Assembly (NCBI RefSeq): GCF_036946125.1
Contig: NZ_JAQIJT010000002.1
Coordinates: forward strand, 527,001 to 591,000
Origin: Sphingomonas adhaesiva
GTDB taxonomy: Bacteria; Pseudomonadota; Alphaproteobacteria; Sphingomonadales; Sphingomonadaceae
Direction of reading: 5' to 3'
Length of the DNA stretch: 64,000 bases
Shown here: positions 1 to 7,726 of the stretch, in pieces
Numbering within the stretch: the stretch's first letter is position 1
Layout: every line of letters begins with the position of its first letter
Program-made: the position numbers and the translations under genes
Notes under the pieces: model-generated
Database searches by the model: none
Seen by the model: only the letters and a program-made list of their open reading frames with translations
What the model was told of the DNA's origin: nothing

Positions 1-945
1 GTCGACATCCCGACGATGAAATCGCGGTTCGCCGAACGGACCGCCCGGCGTCGGCCGTTCAGGCACCATGTCGTCGCGCGGATGGAGGCGATGCTGGCGA
101 TCGGCCGGCGGATGCCTGCGCTCGCCAACGCCGTGCTGCGTACCGGGATGGCGCGCACGGTCCTCGCCCGGATCGGCTATGTCGACCTGCCGGGATTCGC
201 ACCCGCCGCCACGCGGCCGCCGGTCGCGACGCCCCGCGCAATAGGTCGCCTGTCACCTCAGCAGCGCGCGAAAACGGTGGTGCTGGTCGAGGACAGCTTC
301 ACCGCCAGCTTCGACGGCAACGTCCTGTCTGCCGCCGCCCGCGTGCTCACCGTCTGCGGCTTCACCGTGCTGCGACTGCCGGCGCGCACCAATGGCAAGG
401 CGCTGCACCTGATCGGGATGCGCGACCGTTTCGCCCGCATCGCCCGCGCACGGATGGCGGAGGCACGGGCGCTGACCGATCCCGGCGTGCGGCTAGTCGG
501 GCTCGACACCGCGACCGCGCTGATGTTCGCGCAGGAATTTACCGAGGTGACCGGCGGAGCGGTCGACGTCGCCGGCCTGGAAACCGTGCTGGCCGACGCC
601 GACCCGGTCGGCACGCGCGGTGGCGGTCTCTACCGTCTGCTCGGCCATTGCACGGAACAGGCGCTGCGCCCGCAGGCTTTGGTGCAATGGGCAACGGTGC
701 TGGCGCGTTTTGGGATCGAGGCTGTGCCCACCAAGACCGGCTGTTGTGGCATGGCCGGGCTATTCGGGCACGAGGTCGCCAACCAGACACTGTCGCAGGA
801 CATCTTTGCGCTCAGCTGGCAGGCAGCGACGCAGGACGACGCGATGCTCGCGACCGGGTTCTCCTGCCGCTGCCAGACGAAGCGGATGACGGGCAGGCGG
901 CCGATGCATCCGATCGAGTTGATCGACCGGCAGCTGCGCGGTTAA
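1..945 (+). CDS. FAD/Fe-S oxidoreductase, C-terminal part (YdiJ-like), partial
   Basis: The frame is open to the left edge, so this is the C-terminal portion of a longer protein; the first internal ATG at 16 is probably not the start. The visible part matches the CCG (cysteine-rich) C-terminal module of large FAD-binding plus Fe-S dehydrogenases of the YdiJ / D-2-hydroxyacid type. The segments GHCTEQA and GCCGMAGLFGHE are the cysteine/histidine motifs of that domain. By family knowledge it oxidises a 2-hydroxyacid and passes electrons through Fe-S clusters to the respiratory chain. The FAD domain lies outside the window, so the substrate cannot be judged. Its stop overlaps that of the convergent AsnC-type regulator. 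Confidence 0.75.
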   Translation, partial: VDIPTMKSRFAERTARRRPFRHHVVARMEAMLAIGRRMPALANAVLRTGMARTVLARIGYVDLPGFAPAATRPPVATPRAIGRLSPQQRAKTVVLVEDSFTASFDGNVLSAAARVLTVCGFTVLRLPARTNGKALHLIGMRDRFARIARARMAEARALTDPGVRLVGLDTATALMFAQEFTEVTGGAVDVAGLETVLADADPVGTRGGGLYRLLGHCTEQALRPQALVQWATVLARFGIEAVPTKTGCCGMAGLFGHEVANQTLSQDIFALSWQAATQDDAMLATGFSCRCQTKRMTGRRPMHPIELIDRQLRG

Positions 946-1388
946 CGCCGCAACCGCGTCGCCAGCACCACCGCCGATGTCGTCCGGTCGATACCGGGCA
1001 GCATCCCGATCGCGTCGATCACGTCGTTTAACCGTTTCAGGCTTGGCGCCTCGACCATCGCAATCAGGTCGTATTCGCCCGCGATTGCGTACAGGCTGGT
1101 GAGTTCGGGGATCGCTACCAGCGCGTCGTGCGTCTCGGCGATCAGCTTGGGCCGCGAGGTCATCATGACATGCGCGTGGACCATGCTGCGATCGTGCGCG
1201 TCGCCAAGGCGCACGGTATAGCCGTCGATCGTCCCGTCCTGTTCCATCCGGGCGATCCCGGCATAGACATGCGCGCGCGACACGCCGAGCAGGCTCGCCA
1301 ATTCGGACACCGCCGTCCGCGAATCCTGTCGCAGCAGGGCAAGCAGTCTGGAATCCAGTTCGCGTCTGCTGGCGCTATCGACCGTCAT
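942..1388 (-). CDS. Lrp/AsnC family transcriptional regulator
   Basis: A protein of 148 aa, the normal length for the family. The N-terminal winged HTH (about residues 10-60) reads LDSRLLALLRQDSRTAVSE, then LASLLGVSRAHVYAGIARM. A RAM ligand-binding domain follows (about 65-145, including IAGEYDLIAMVEA). Lrp/AsnC proteins form octamers and sense amino acids or dipeptides. The start overlaps the 3' end of the upstream peptidase fusion gene by 14 bp, so the two are almost certainly co-transcribed. The product may sense a product of that peptidase, such as aspartate, arginine or asparagine; this is inference. Confidence 0.88.
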   Translation of the reverse strand: MTVDSASRRELDSRLLALLRQDSRTAVSELASLLGVSRAHVYAGIARMEQDGTIDGYTVRLGDAHDRSMVHAHVMMTSRPKLIAETHDALVAIPELTSLYAIAGEYDLIAMVEAPSLKRLNDVIDAIGMLPGIDRTTSAVVLATRLRR

Positions 1389-3321
1389 CGGCTTCCCCCG
1401 CGTAAATCGCTGTACGGGCAGCCTTATCGCTCGAAACCGTGCCGCGATACATACCCTCGCTGTTCATCGCAAAGGCGACGTGGCCGTCCCCGTCCATCGC
1501 GATCAGCCCGCCATCGCCGCCGATCTCGCCCACTTCGGCGATGGTGTCGCGCGCCGCGTCGCCGACATCCTGGTTGCGCCATGCGATGCGGTCGCACAAT
1601 TGCCGCCCCGCGCTCTGGCGGATGAAATATTCGCCGGTGCCGGTGGCCGACATCGCGCAATCCTTGTCGATCGCATAGGTGCCCGCGCCGATGATCGGCG
1701 AATCCCCGATCCGGCCCCAGCGCTTGCCCGTCAGCCCGCCAGTCGAGGTCGCCGCCGCCAGATGCCCGCGCTGGTCGCGCGCCACCGCCCCGACCGTCCC
1801 GAAACGATGCGTCGGGTCGAGCGCGGCGTGCGCCTCATCGCGCTTCCATTCCTGATATTCGCGCCAGCGCTTCTCGGTGCGGAAATAGGACGGGTCGACC
1901 TGCTCCACCCCCTGTTCGCGCGCGAACTGGTCGGCACCGGCCCCGGTCAGCAGGACATGGCGGCTATGCTCCATCACCGCGCGCGCGAGCACGATCGGAT
2001 TCTTCGTCGCGCTGACCCCGGCGACCGCCCCGGCCCGCAGCGTCGCTCCGTCCATGATCGCCGCGTCGAGCTGGTTCCTGCCCTCGGCATCGAACACCGC
2101 ACCGCGCCCGGCGTTGAAGTTCGGATCGTCCTCCAGCACGCGCACCGCCGCCTGCACCGCGTCGAGGCTGGAGCCGCCTTTCGCCAGTACCGCCGACCCC
2201 GCCGTCAACGCCGCCGACAGCCCGCTGCGATACGCGCGCTCCTGGTCAGGGGTCAGCGAACCCTTGGGGATAACCCCCGCTCCGCCATGAATCGCCAGCG
2301 ACCAGCGCCCGCCGGGTGGCAGCAGTGCATCGATCAGCTTGCCATCGACCACCGACGCGGTGCCGGCAAAGGCGGGGGTCGGGATCTTCAGCGTGTTCAG
2401 ATCGATCGTCCCGCCCGGCGCTATGCCCGTCACGCGGATGTTCGCCCAGTCGAGCGGCTTGCCCGGCGTCAGCACCGGCACACTGTCCGGCTGCACCAAC
2501 CATGTATGCGTGTTCGCCGGGCCATGATAGGTCGCCCAGCCATTGGGATCGACGCACAGCGCGCCCTTCTCGTCGACGCCCAACCCGATCGCGGTCCTGT
2601 CCCCGCCCGCCCGCGCCTTCGCGACGAAGGCGATCAGCCGTCCCAGCCGGTCGCGTTCGTTGAAATGTGTGTCGGTGACGATATGCGCCATGCGCGGCAT
2701 GTGCAGGAAATCGTCGACCAGCGTCACCGCGACGGATGACGGGTCGGACAGCGCGCGGAACGAATCGATGCTACCCCCGTCCATCGCACCATAGGCGGTG
2801 CCGCCGAGGATCGCGAGGCCGGCGCTGGTCCCGGCGATCGGCTTGCCCTTGGCGACATGTGCGTCGAGCGCGCGCGCGACCGGCGTGCCCTTCCAGAACC
2901 GGACATATTTCGCCTGGTCGCCCCCCGCCAGGAAGATGCCGTCGGCCTTGGCAATCGCCGCCAGCACCACCGGGTCGGTCGATGCCTTGCGATCGGTGAA
3001 GAGGATCGTCGCGACGGAGGCGACCCCTTTCATCTCGGCGAACATCTCCTTGCCGCCCTCACCATCGCCCGATGCGCGCAGGATCAGGATATGGCCGTAT
3101 CCCGCCTTTTTGGCGAACCACGCGAACGCTTGCTTGTCCCAGTCGCCGCCGCCCATCAGCATCAACCCCTGCGCCGTTGGCCCCATCCGTGCCGCTGCCG
3201 GATTGCCGGTCACAAATTGCTGAAAGCCGCGCGCCGCCGTCACTTGCTGCGCGATCGCGACCGGACTCCCCGTGGTGACGCCGCCCAAGACGATCGCCGC
3301 GCCCAATATCCATCCCCGCAT
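1375..3321 (-). CDS. Exported cyanophycinase-isoaspartyl peptidase fusion
   Basis: A 648-aa two-domain protein. I chose the ATG at 3321, which has an AAGGGG ribosome site; a TTG 18 bp upstream is less likely. A signal peptide (RGWILGAAIVLGG..., cut after AIA-QQ) suggests periplasmic or secreted location. The N-terminal half is an S51 peptidase of cyanophycinase type: the serine elbow IAGTSAGLAILGG and the motif DTHFNERDRLGRL are visible. The C-terminal half is an Ntn-hydrolase isoaspartyl peptidase/L-asparaginase: NAGRGAVFDAEG, nucleophile Thr in FGTVGAVA, AAATSTGG and GDSPIIGAGTYA. By family knowledge the first domain would cut cyanophycin to beta-Asp-Arg and the second would split isoaspartyl dipeptides. 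No cyanophycin synthetase is in view, so isoaspartyl peptides of other origin are possible substrates. Confidence 0.85.
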   Translation of the reverse strand: MRGWILGAAIVLGGVTTGSPVAIAQQVTAARGFQQFVTGNPAAARMGPTAQGLMLMGGGDWDKQAFAWFAKKAGYGHILILRASGDGEGGKEMFAEMKGVASVATILFTDRKASTDPVVLAAIAKADGIFLAGGDQAKYVRFWKGTPVARALDAHVAKGKPIAGTSAGLAILGGTAYGAMDGGSIDSFRALSDPSSVAVTLVDDFLHMPRMAHIVTDTHFNERDRLGRLIAFVAKARAGGDRTAIGLGVDEKGALCVDPNGWATYHGPANTHTWLVQPDSVPVLTPGKPLDWANIRVTGIAPGGTIDLNTLKIPTPAFAGTASVVDGKLIDALLPPGGRWSLAIHGGAGVIPKGSLTPDQERAYRSGLSAALTAGSAVLAKGGSSLDAVQAAVRVLEDDPNFNAGRGAVFDAEGRNQLDAAIMDGATLRAGAVAGVSATKNPIVLARAVMEHSRHVLLTGAGADQFAREQGVEQVDPSYFRTEKRWREYQEWKRDEAHAALDPTHRFGTVGAVARDQRGHLAAATSTGGLTGKRWGRIGDSPIIGAGTYAIDKDCAMSATGTGEYFIRQSAGRQLCDRIAWRNQDVGDAARDTIAEVGEIGGDGGLIAMDGDGHVAFAMNSEGMYRGTVSSDKAARTAIYAGEADDGR

Positions 3322-3350
3322 CACCACCCCTTCGCGCAAGTTAATCAGTC

Positions 3351-3362
3351 ATCTGATCAGAT
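3351..3362. promoter_or_regulatory. Perfect 12-bp palindrome in divergent promoter region
   Basis: ATCTGATCAGAT is a perfect dyad in the AT-rich gap (3322-3440) between the peptidase fusion and the divergent TonB receptor. It lies about 30 bp upstream of the peptidase start. Position and symmetry fit an operator, possibly for the AsnC-type regulator in the same operon. No experiment or alignment supports the pairing. Confidence 0.4.
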
Positions 3363-3440
3363 TGCTATTTTTATATTTCATTCTGATGCCTGTCTATGGC
3401 ATTGTGATTTCAACACGGGGTGGAAATCGGGAGTGAAAGA

Positions 3441-6230
3441 ATGCGGGGGAAGCGGGGCGCGCTGTTGCTGGCGGGGGCCGGATTGACGGCGATGACGGGG
3501 AGCGCATGGGCGCAACAGGTGCCGGCGGCGGTGCCGACCGAAGCGTCGGTGGCGAACCAGAATGACGAGATCGTCGTGCTGGGATCGCGCATCCCGCGCG
3601 TGCAGAAGGAAGGCCCGGCGCCGATCACCGTCGTCACCGCCGAAGACATCTTGAAGGGCGGGTTCCTGAGCGTTCCCGACGTGTTGCGCGGCCTGACCCA
3701 GAATGGCGGCGAAACGCAGGGCCAGCAGAGCGCATCGGGCGCCAGCTTCAGCCCCGGCGCGCAGCAGGTCGACCTGCGCGGGCTCGGCCCCAACCACACG
3801 CTGGTGCTGGTCAACGGCCGCCGCATCGCCGATTTCCCGCTGCCGTTTCAGGGCAACAGCAACTTCACCGATATCTCGAACATACCCGTAGGGCTGATCG
3901 AACGGGTCGAGGTCCTGAGCGGCAGCGCGTCGGCGATCTACGGATCGGACGCGATCGCCGGCGTCGTCAATTTCCAGCTGAAGACCAAGCCCGACGGCAC
4001 GCGCATCGACCTGCGGTATAGCGATACGCAACATGGCGGTGGTGCCGCCTATCGTCTGACCGGGACTACCGGCTGGGAAACCGGCGGGTTCCACGGCGTG
4101 TTCGGCATCGAATTCCTGAACCAGCGCCCACTCTGGCAATATCAGCGCAAGCGGCAGGATTCGACCGCCGATAATCCGACCACGGCGACCCCGCTAGCGC
4201 AGCGGACATTCCTGCGCGCGGACGAGGATGCGAACTATATCGACCCGGGCCAAGCGACATGCGCGTCGCTGTCGTCGCTGAATCGCGGCACGATCTATTA
4301 CGCCGATCGCCGCCGCTATGGCCGGTTCTGCGGCAGCAACGAATCGGTCGCCTATGGCACGATGATTTCGGAACGCCAGTCGGTCAGCGCGTACAGCGCA
4401 TTGGGCTACGACCTCGGCAACGGCACCGAACTCTTCGCCGACCTGCAATTCAGCTATTCTAAGCTGAAGCTGTTCCGTCGGATGAAGAGCTGGTATTACG
4501 TCTCGCCCGACGGGAATGAGGAAGGCACCTTCTTCAACCCCAATCTGTCGCCCAACGACACCGACAGTGGGCTGCAGCTCGACAACTGGACCCGCCAGTT
4601 CACACCCGAGGAAATCGGCGGTTTTGACAACGGTATGACCCGCAACCGTTCGATCACCTTCAACATCACCCCCGGCATTCGCGGCCATTTCGGTGACGGC
4701 GACAAGTGGAATTACGAGGTCGCGTTCAACCACGCGCAATATACCTCGCGCGTCACCTTCCCCGAAATCATCATTTCGAAATCGAACGCCCTCTTCCTTG
4801 GGCAGCAGCAGGGCGTCGATCCGGAGAGCGGCTATGCGATTTTCAACGCCGATCCCCGCCGCCTCTACAAGCCGCTGACGCCGGAGGAATATCGCTCGAT
4901 CTCGGCCGACGCGCTCTACAAGCCGCGGTCGTGGACCGACACGGTGTCGGGCACGATCAACACCACCAACCTGATCCAGCTGCCCGCAGGGCCGGTCGGC
5001 TTCGCCTTCGTCGCGGAGGCGGGCAAGCAGGGCTATGCACTCAACCCCGATCCGCTGACGCTGACCAACTATTATGTCGGGCTGGTCGATTCGGATGGCG
5101 AGGGATCGCGCAGCCGCTGGGGTGTGGGCTATGAATTCCGCGTGCCGGTGCTGTCGTTCCTGCAACTCAGCACTGCCGGCCGCTACGATCGGTTCCATGT
5201 CGACGGCAACAGCTTCGGCCGCTTCACCTACAATCTGGGTGGCGAACTGCGTCCCACCAGGCGACTGCTGATCCGCGGCGCGTACGGCACCGGCTTCCGC
5301 GCGCCCGACCTGAACTATGTCTTCCGCGGCCCTGGCAATACCCATCCCTCGGCCACCGACTATTATCTGTGCCGGACCGAGGAGCCGAACGAGACGATCG
5401 GCGACTGCACCTATTCCGATCAGACGATCATCGCTCGCAAACAGGGCAATCGCCAGTTGCAGCCCGAAACCTCGACCTCGCTGAACGCGGGCGTGGTGTG
5501 GCAGCCGTCGAGCCGGATCGACCTGTCGGTCGACTATTTTCGGGTGAAGATGAAGGATCAGGTGCTCGACATCAGCATCGATTCGGTATTGCGCAACGAA
5601 TCCAACTGCCGCGCGGGCGGCAATCTGGACCCGTCGTCGCCGACCTGTACCGACGCGATCGCCCGCGTTATCCGCTACACCAGTGGTGCGCTGGCCGGAC
5701 AGCTACAGGCGGTGCGGGTCAACCCGATCAACGTCGCCGAGGAAACCACCGACGGCATCGATATCGCCGCCAACCTGCGGCTGCCGACCGCCGCGATCGG
5801 CGAATTCGCGCTGTCGGCGGGCTATACCTATGTGTTCAACCACACCGTCCGCCAGTATCCGGGCGATCCAACGATCAACAAGTTCGCGGTCGACAGCAAT
5901 TTTGACATCCCGCGTGACAAGGGCACGGCGAGCCTCACCTGGTCGCTGGGTGACTTCTCGACCACGCTCACCGGGCTGCGTCTGGGCAAGCTGCCCAATT
6001 ATGATCAGGATGCCTTCATCAAGGCCAGCTATCTGTTCAATCTGTCGGCGCGTTACGACCTGAACGACCGGCTTCGCATGACGGGCACCGTCACCAACCT
6101 GTTCGATCAGGCGCCGATCTTTGACCGGACCTATGCGTCCTATCCCTATTACGACATCTCGTGGTTCGACGGCGTCGGGCGCGGCTTCGCGCTGCAACTG
6201 ACGTACAAGATGGGCGGGCGGCCGCTATAG
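3441..6230 (+). CDS. TonB-dependent outer-membrane receptor
   Basis: About 929 aa from the ATG at 3441, preceded by GGGAG; a GTG at 3420 is in frame but lacks a site. A signal peptide ends at SAWA-QQ, followed by a TonB box-like DEIVVLGSR. The plug domain (about 50-175) includes PITVVTAEDILKGG, QVDLRGLGPNHTLVLVNGR and IERVEVLSGSASAIYGSDA. A long beta-barrel runs to the C-terminus, with the usual late barrel motif GTGFRAPDLN. By family knowledge it imports a scarce ligand through the outer membrane using TonB energy. Divergence from the isoaspartyl/cyanophycin peptidase suggests peptides or amino-acid polymers as ligand (inference). Confidence 0.9.
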   Translation: MRGKRGALLLAGAGLTAMTGSAWAQQVPAAVPTEASVANQNDEIVVLGSRIPRVQKEGPAPITVVTAEDILKGGFLSVPDVLRGLTQNGGETQGQQSASGASFSPGAQQVDLRGLGPNHTLVLVNGRRIADFPLPFQGNSNFTDISNIPVGLIERVEVLSGSASAIYGSDAIAGVVNFQLKTKPDGTRIDLRYSDTQHGGGAAYRLTGTTGWETGGFHGVFGIEFLNQRPLWQYQRKRQDSTADNPTTATPLAQRTFLRADEDANYIDPGQATCASLSSLNRGTIYYADRRRYGRFCGSNESVAYGTMISERQSVSAYSALGYDLGNGTELFADLQFSYSKLKLFRRMKSWYYVSPDGNEEGTFFNPNLSPNDTDSGLQLDNWTRQFTPEEIGGFDNGMTRNRSITFNITPGIRGHFGDGDKWNYEVAFNHAQYTSRVTFPEIIISKSNALFLGQQQGVDPESGYAIFNADPRRLYKPLTPEEYRSISADALYKPRSWTDTVSGTINTTNLIQLPAGPVGFAFVAEAGKQGYALNPDPLTLTNYYVGLVDSDGEGSRSRWGVGYEFRVPVLSFLQLSTAGRYDRFHVDGNSFGRFTYNLGGELRPTRRLLIRGAYGTGFRAPDLNYVFRGPGNTHPSATDYYLCRTEEPNETIGDCTYSDQTIIARKQGNRQLQPETSTSLNAGVVWQPSSRIDLSVDYFRVKMKDQVLDISIDSVLRNESNCRAGGNLDPSSPTCTDAIARVIRYTSGALAGQLQAVRVNPINVAEETTDGIDIAANLRLPTAAIGEFALSAGYTYVFNHTVRQYPGDPTINKFAVDSNFDIPRDKGTASLTWSLGDFSTTLTGLRLGKLPNYDQDAFIKASYLFNLSARYDLNDRLRMTGTVTNLFDQAPIFDRTYASYPYYDISWFDGVGRGFALQLTYKMGGRPL

Positions 6231-6244
6231 GCGGCGAACCCATT

Positions 6245-6302
6245 CCGTTCGTGCTGAGTAGCCGTCTCAGACTTCGCTCAGCCCCTACCCAGCACGAACG
6301 GG
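6245..6302. repeat. Inverted repeat between convergent genes
   Basis: Arms CCGTTCGTGCTG and CAGCACGAACGG flank about 33 bp at the junction between the TonB receptor (ends 6230) and the convergent LysR gene (ends 6278). The second arm lies inside the LysR 3' end. It could act as a two-way terminator or be a REP-like element; no T-run is seen, so a dispersed repeat is at least as likely. Confidence 0.5.
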
Positions 6303-7228
6303 GTGTCCGCGTTTCCTCCTTCCGCCGCGGCTTCGTCGAGGAGCCAGCGGCGGAAGCGGTCGAACAGCGGCGACTGGCCCTTCGCGCGCGGCCAGACCAG
6401 ATAATAGGCCTCGGGTCCGCTCAGCGGCATCGCCACGGGCGACACCAGCGCGCCCGACGCCAGTTCGGGGTGGATCAGGAACGACGGAATGAGCGCTACG
6501 CCCATCCCCGCCGCCGCCGCATGGGCCAGCATGAGGAAATGTTCAAACACCGGCCCTTCGTGCAGCCGCGCATCGGGCAGGCCCGCCGCCGCGAACCAGC
6601 GCGCCCAAGCATCGGGCCGGGTTTCGAGCATCAGCAGCGAATGCCGCGACAGCTCCTCCGCATTCGTCACCGGATGACGCGTCAGCCAGTCGGGCGAGCA
6701 TACCGGCACCACCTCTTCGTTGAACAGCAATGCATGGTCCCCTCCCGCCCAATTGGGCAGCCCGAAATGGATCGCCGCGTCGAAGCGTTCCTCGGCGAAA
6801 TCGAACGGTCGCGACCGGGCGGCGAAGTTGACCAGCAATTCGGGATGGCGCGCGCTCAGCCCCGGCAGGCGCGGCGCCAGCCAGCGCATCCCGAAACTGG
6901 GCAGCGTCGCGATGGTCAGCGCGCGGTCGTCCGCCGGCGTCAGCAATCGTCGCGTTGCGCTGCGCACGCGCTCGATCGCCGGCCCCACAGCCTCGGCATA
7001 GGCGATCGCCGCCGGAGTCGGCGTCACGCGCCGCCCGCGCCGTTCGAACAATTCGGTGCCCAGCCAGTCCTCGAGCAAGGCGATTTGCCGGCTGATCGCG
7101 CTCTGGGTCAGCGCCATCCGCTTGGCGGCGCGCGAAAAACTGCTCGTCTCCACCGCCGCCAGAAAGCTTGCCAGCGCCGGCAACGGCGGTAATTCGCGGC
7201 GATGTACATCGTGATGATCGTTGCTCAT
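6278..7228 (-). CDS. LysR-family transcriptional regulator (GcvA-like)
   Basis: About 316 aa from the ATG at 7228; the frame runs 63 bp further upstream, but the family start fits MSNDHHDVHR. The N-terminal HTH includes LASFLAAVETSSFSRAAK and LTQSAISRQIALLEDWLG, followed by LFERRGRRVTPTPA. The remainder is the substrate-binding effector domain. The GcvA-like subgroup has no fixed regulon. It is convergent with the TonB receptor and may control it or the peptidase. The ribosome site is weak. Confidence 0.85.
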   Translation of the reverse strand: MSNDHHDVHRRELPPLPALASFLAAVETSSFSRAAKRMALTQSAISRQIALLEDWLGTELFERRGRRVTPTPAAIAYAEAVGPAIERVRSATRRLLTPADDRALTIATLPSFGMRWLAPRLPGLSARHPELLVNFAARSRPFDFAEERFDAAIHFGLPNWAGGDHALLFNEEVVPVCSPDWLTRHPVTNAEELSRHSLLMLETRPDAWARWFAAAGLPDARLHEGPVFEHFLMLAHAAAAGMGVALIPSFLIHPELASGALVSPVAMPLSGPEAYYLVWPRAKGQSPLFDRFRRWLLDEAAAEGGNADTPFVLGRG

Positions 7229-7330
7229 AAGCGCCGTCGCGCACCCCGTTTGGAAAGAGTCAGAGACACCCCATAGGGCGAGACGCGCCACGGAAAGCCA
7301 AAATTCAGGCGCTGTGCGTTCGGCCCGTCA

Positions 7331-7530
7331 CACGAGCATAAATATGGGTCGGTCTCGGCGTTCGCCGGAAACGAAGCGCTCGAAGAGAAGCTCGTGCTTG
7401 ATGGGGTCGATGCTGGTGATGCCGAGCACGAAACAGACGCAGCTGTTCTCCGCCGATCCGCGGCCCTAACATAGGATGCCGCGTCGCTGGCTTTCCGCGA
7501 CAATACTGTTCACGGTCAGGAAATAGGGCG
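7331..7530 (-). pseudogene. dnaE2: Remnant of error-prone DNA polymerase DnaE2
   Basis: No intact gene occupies 7229-7602, but the minus strand translates to PYFLTVNSIVAESQRRGILC, an in-frame TAG, GRGSAENSCVCFVL, then GITSIDPIKHELLFERFVS and GERR. This is the catalytic-region block of DnaE2/DnaE polymerases (usual form ILCQGRGSAANS...GITSIDPI), with the expected Gln replaced by a stop. Only about 65 codons survive and no other polymerase part is present, so it is a dead fragment. It sits just past the 3' end of tRNA-Glu, where integrated elements commonly leave scars. Confidence 0.75.
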
Positions 7531-7602
7531 TTTACCCGTTCGCTATACCGGCGGACGGTGAAGCTGGCGTAAATCCTGGATTTCCGCGCCTCGATGCGAG
7601 GA

Positions 7603-7677
7603 TGGTGACCCCTACGGGAATCGAACCCGTGTTTCAGCCGTGAAAGGGCCGCGTCCTAACCGCTAGACGAAGGGGCC
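7603..7677 (-). tRNA. tRNA-Glu (UUC)
   Basis: Read on the minus strand the sequence begins GGCCCCTTCGTCTAGCGG, has an anticodon loop CTTTCAC with anticodon UUC, a T-loop GGTTCGAATCC and a genome-encoded CCA end. The acceptor stem GGCCCCT pairs with AGGGGTC with one G-U pair. The length of 75 nt including CCA is normal. Confidence 0.97.
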
Positions 7678-7726
7678 GTCGGGCGTGGAGGGGCCTTGGC
7701 GGAAAGGGGGCGCGGGGTCAAGCCCG

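Noticed and set aside
7225..7503. 92-codon minus-strand open frame
   Set aside because: Ser/Arg-rich and without a ribosome site; the neighbouring frame shows dnaE2 homology, so this is a shadow of the remnant.
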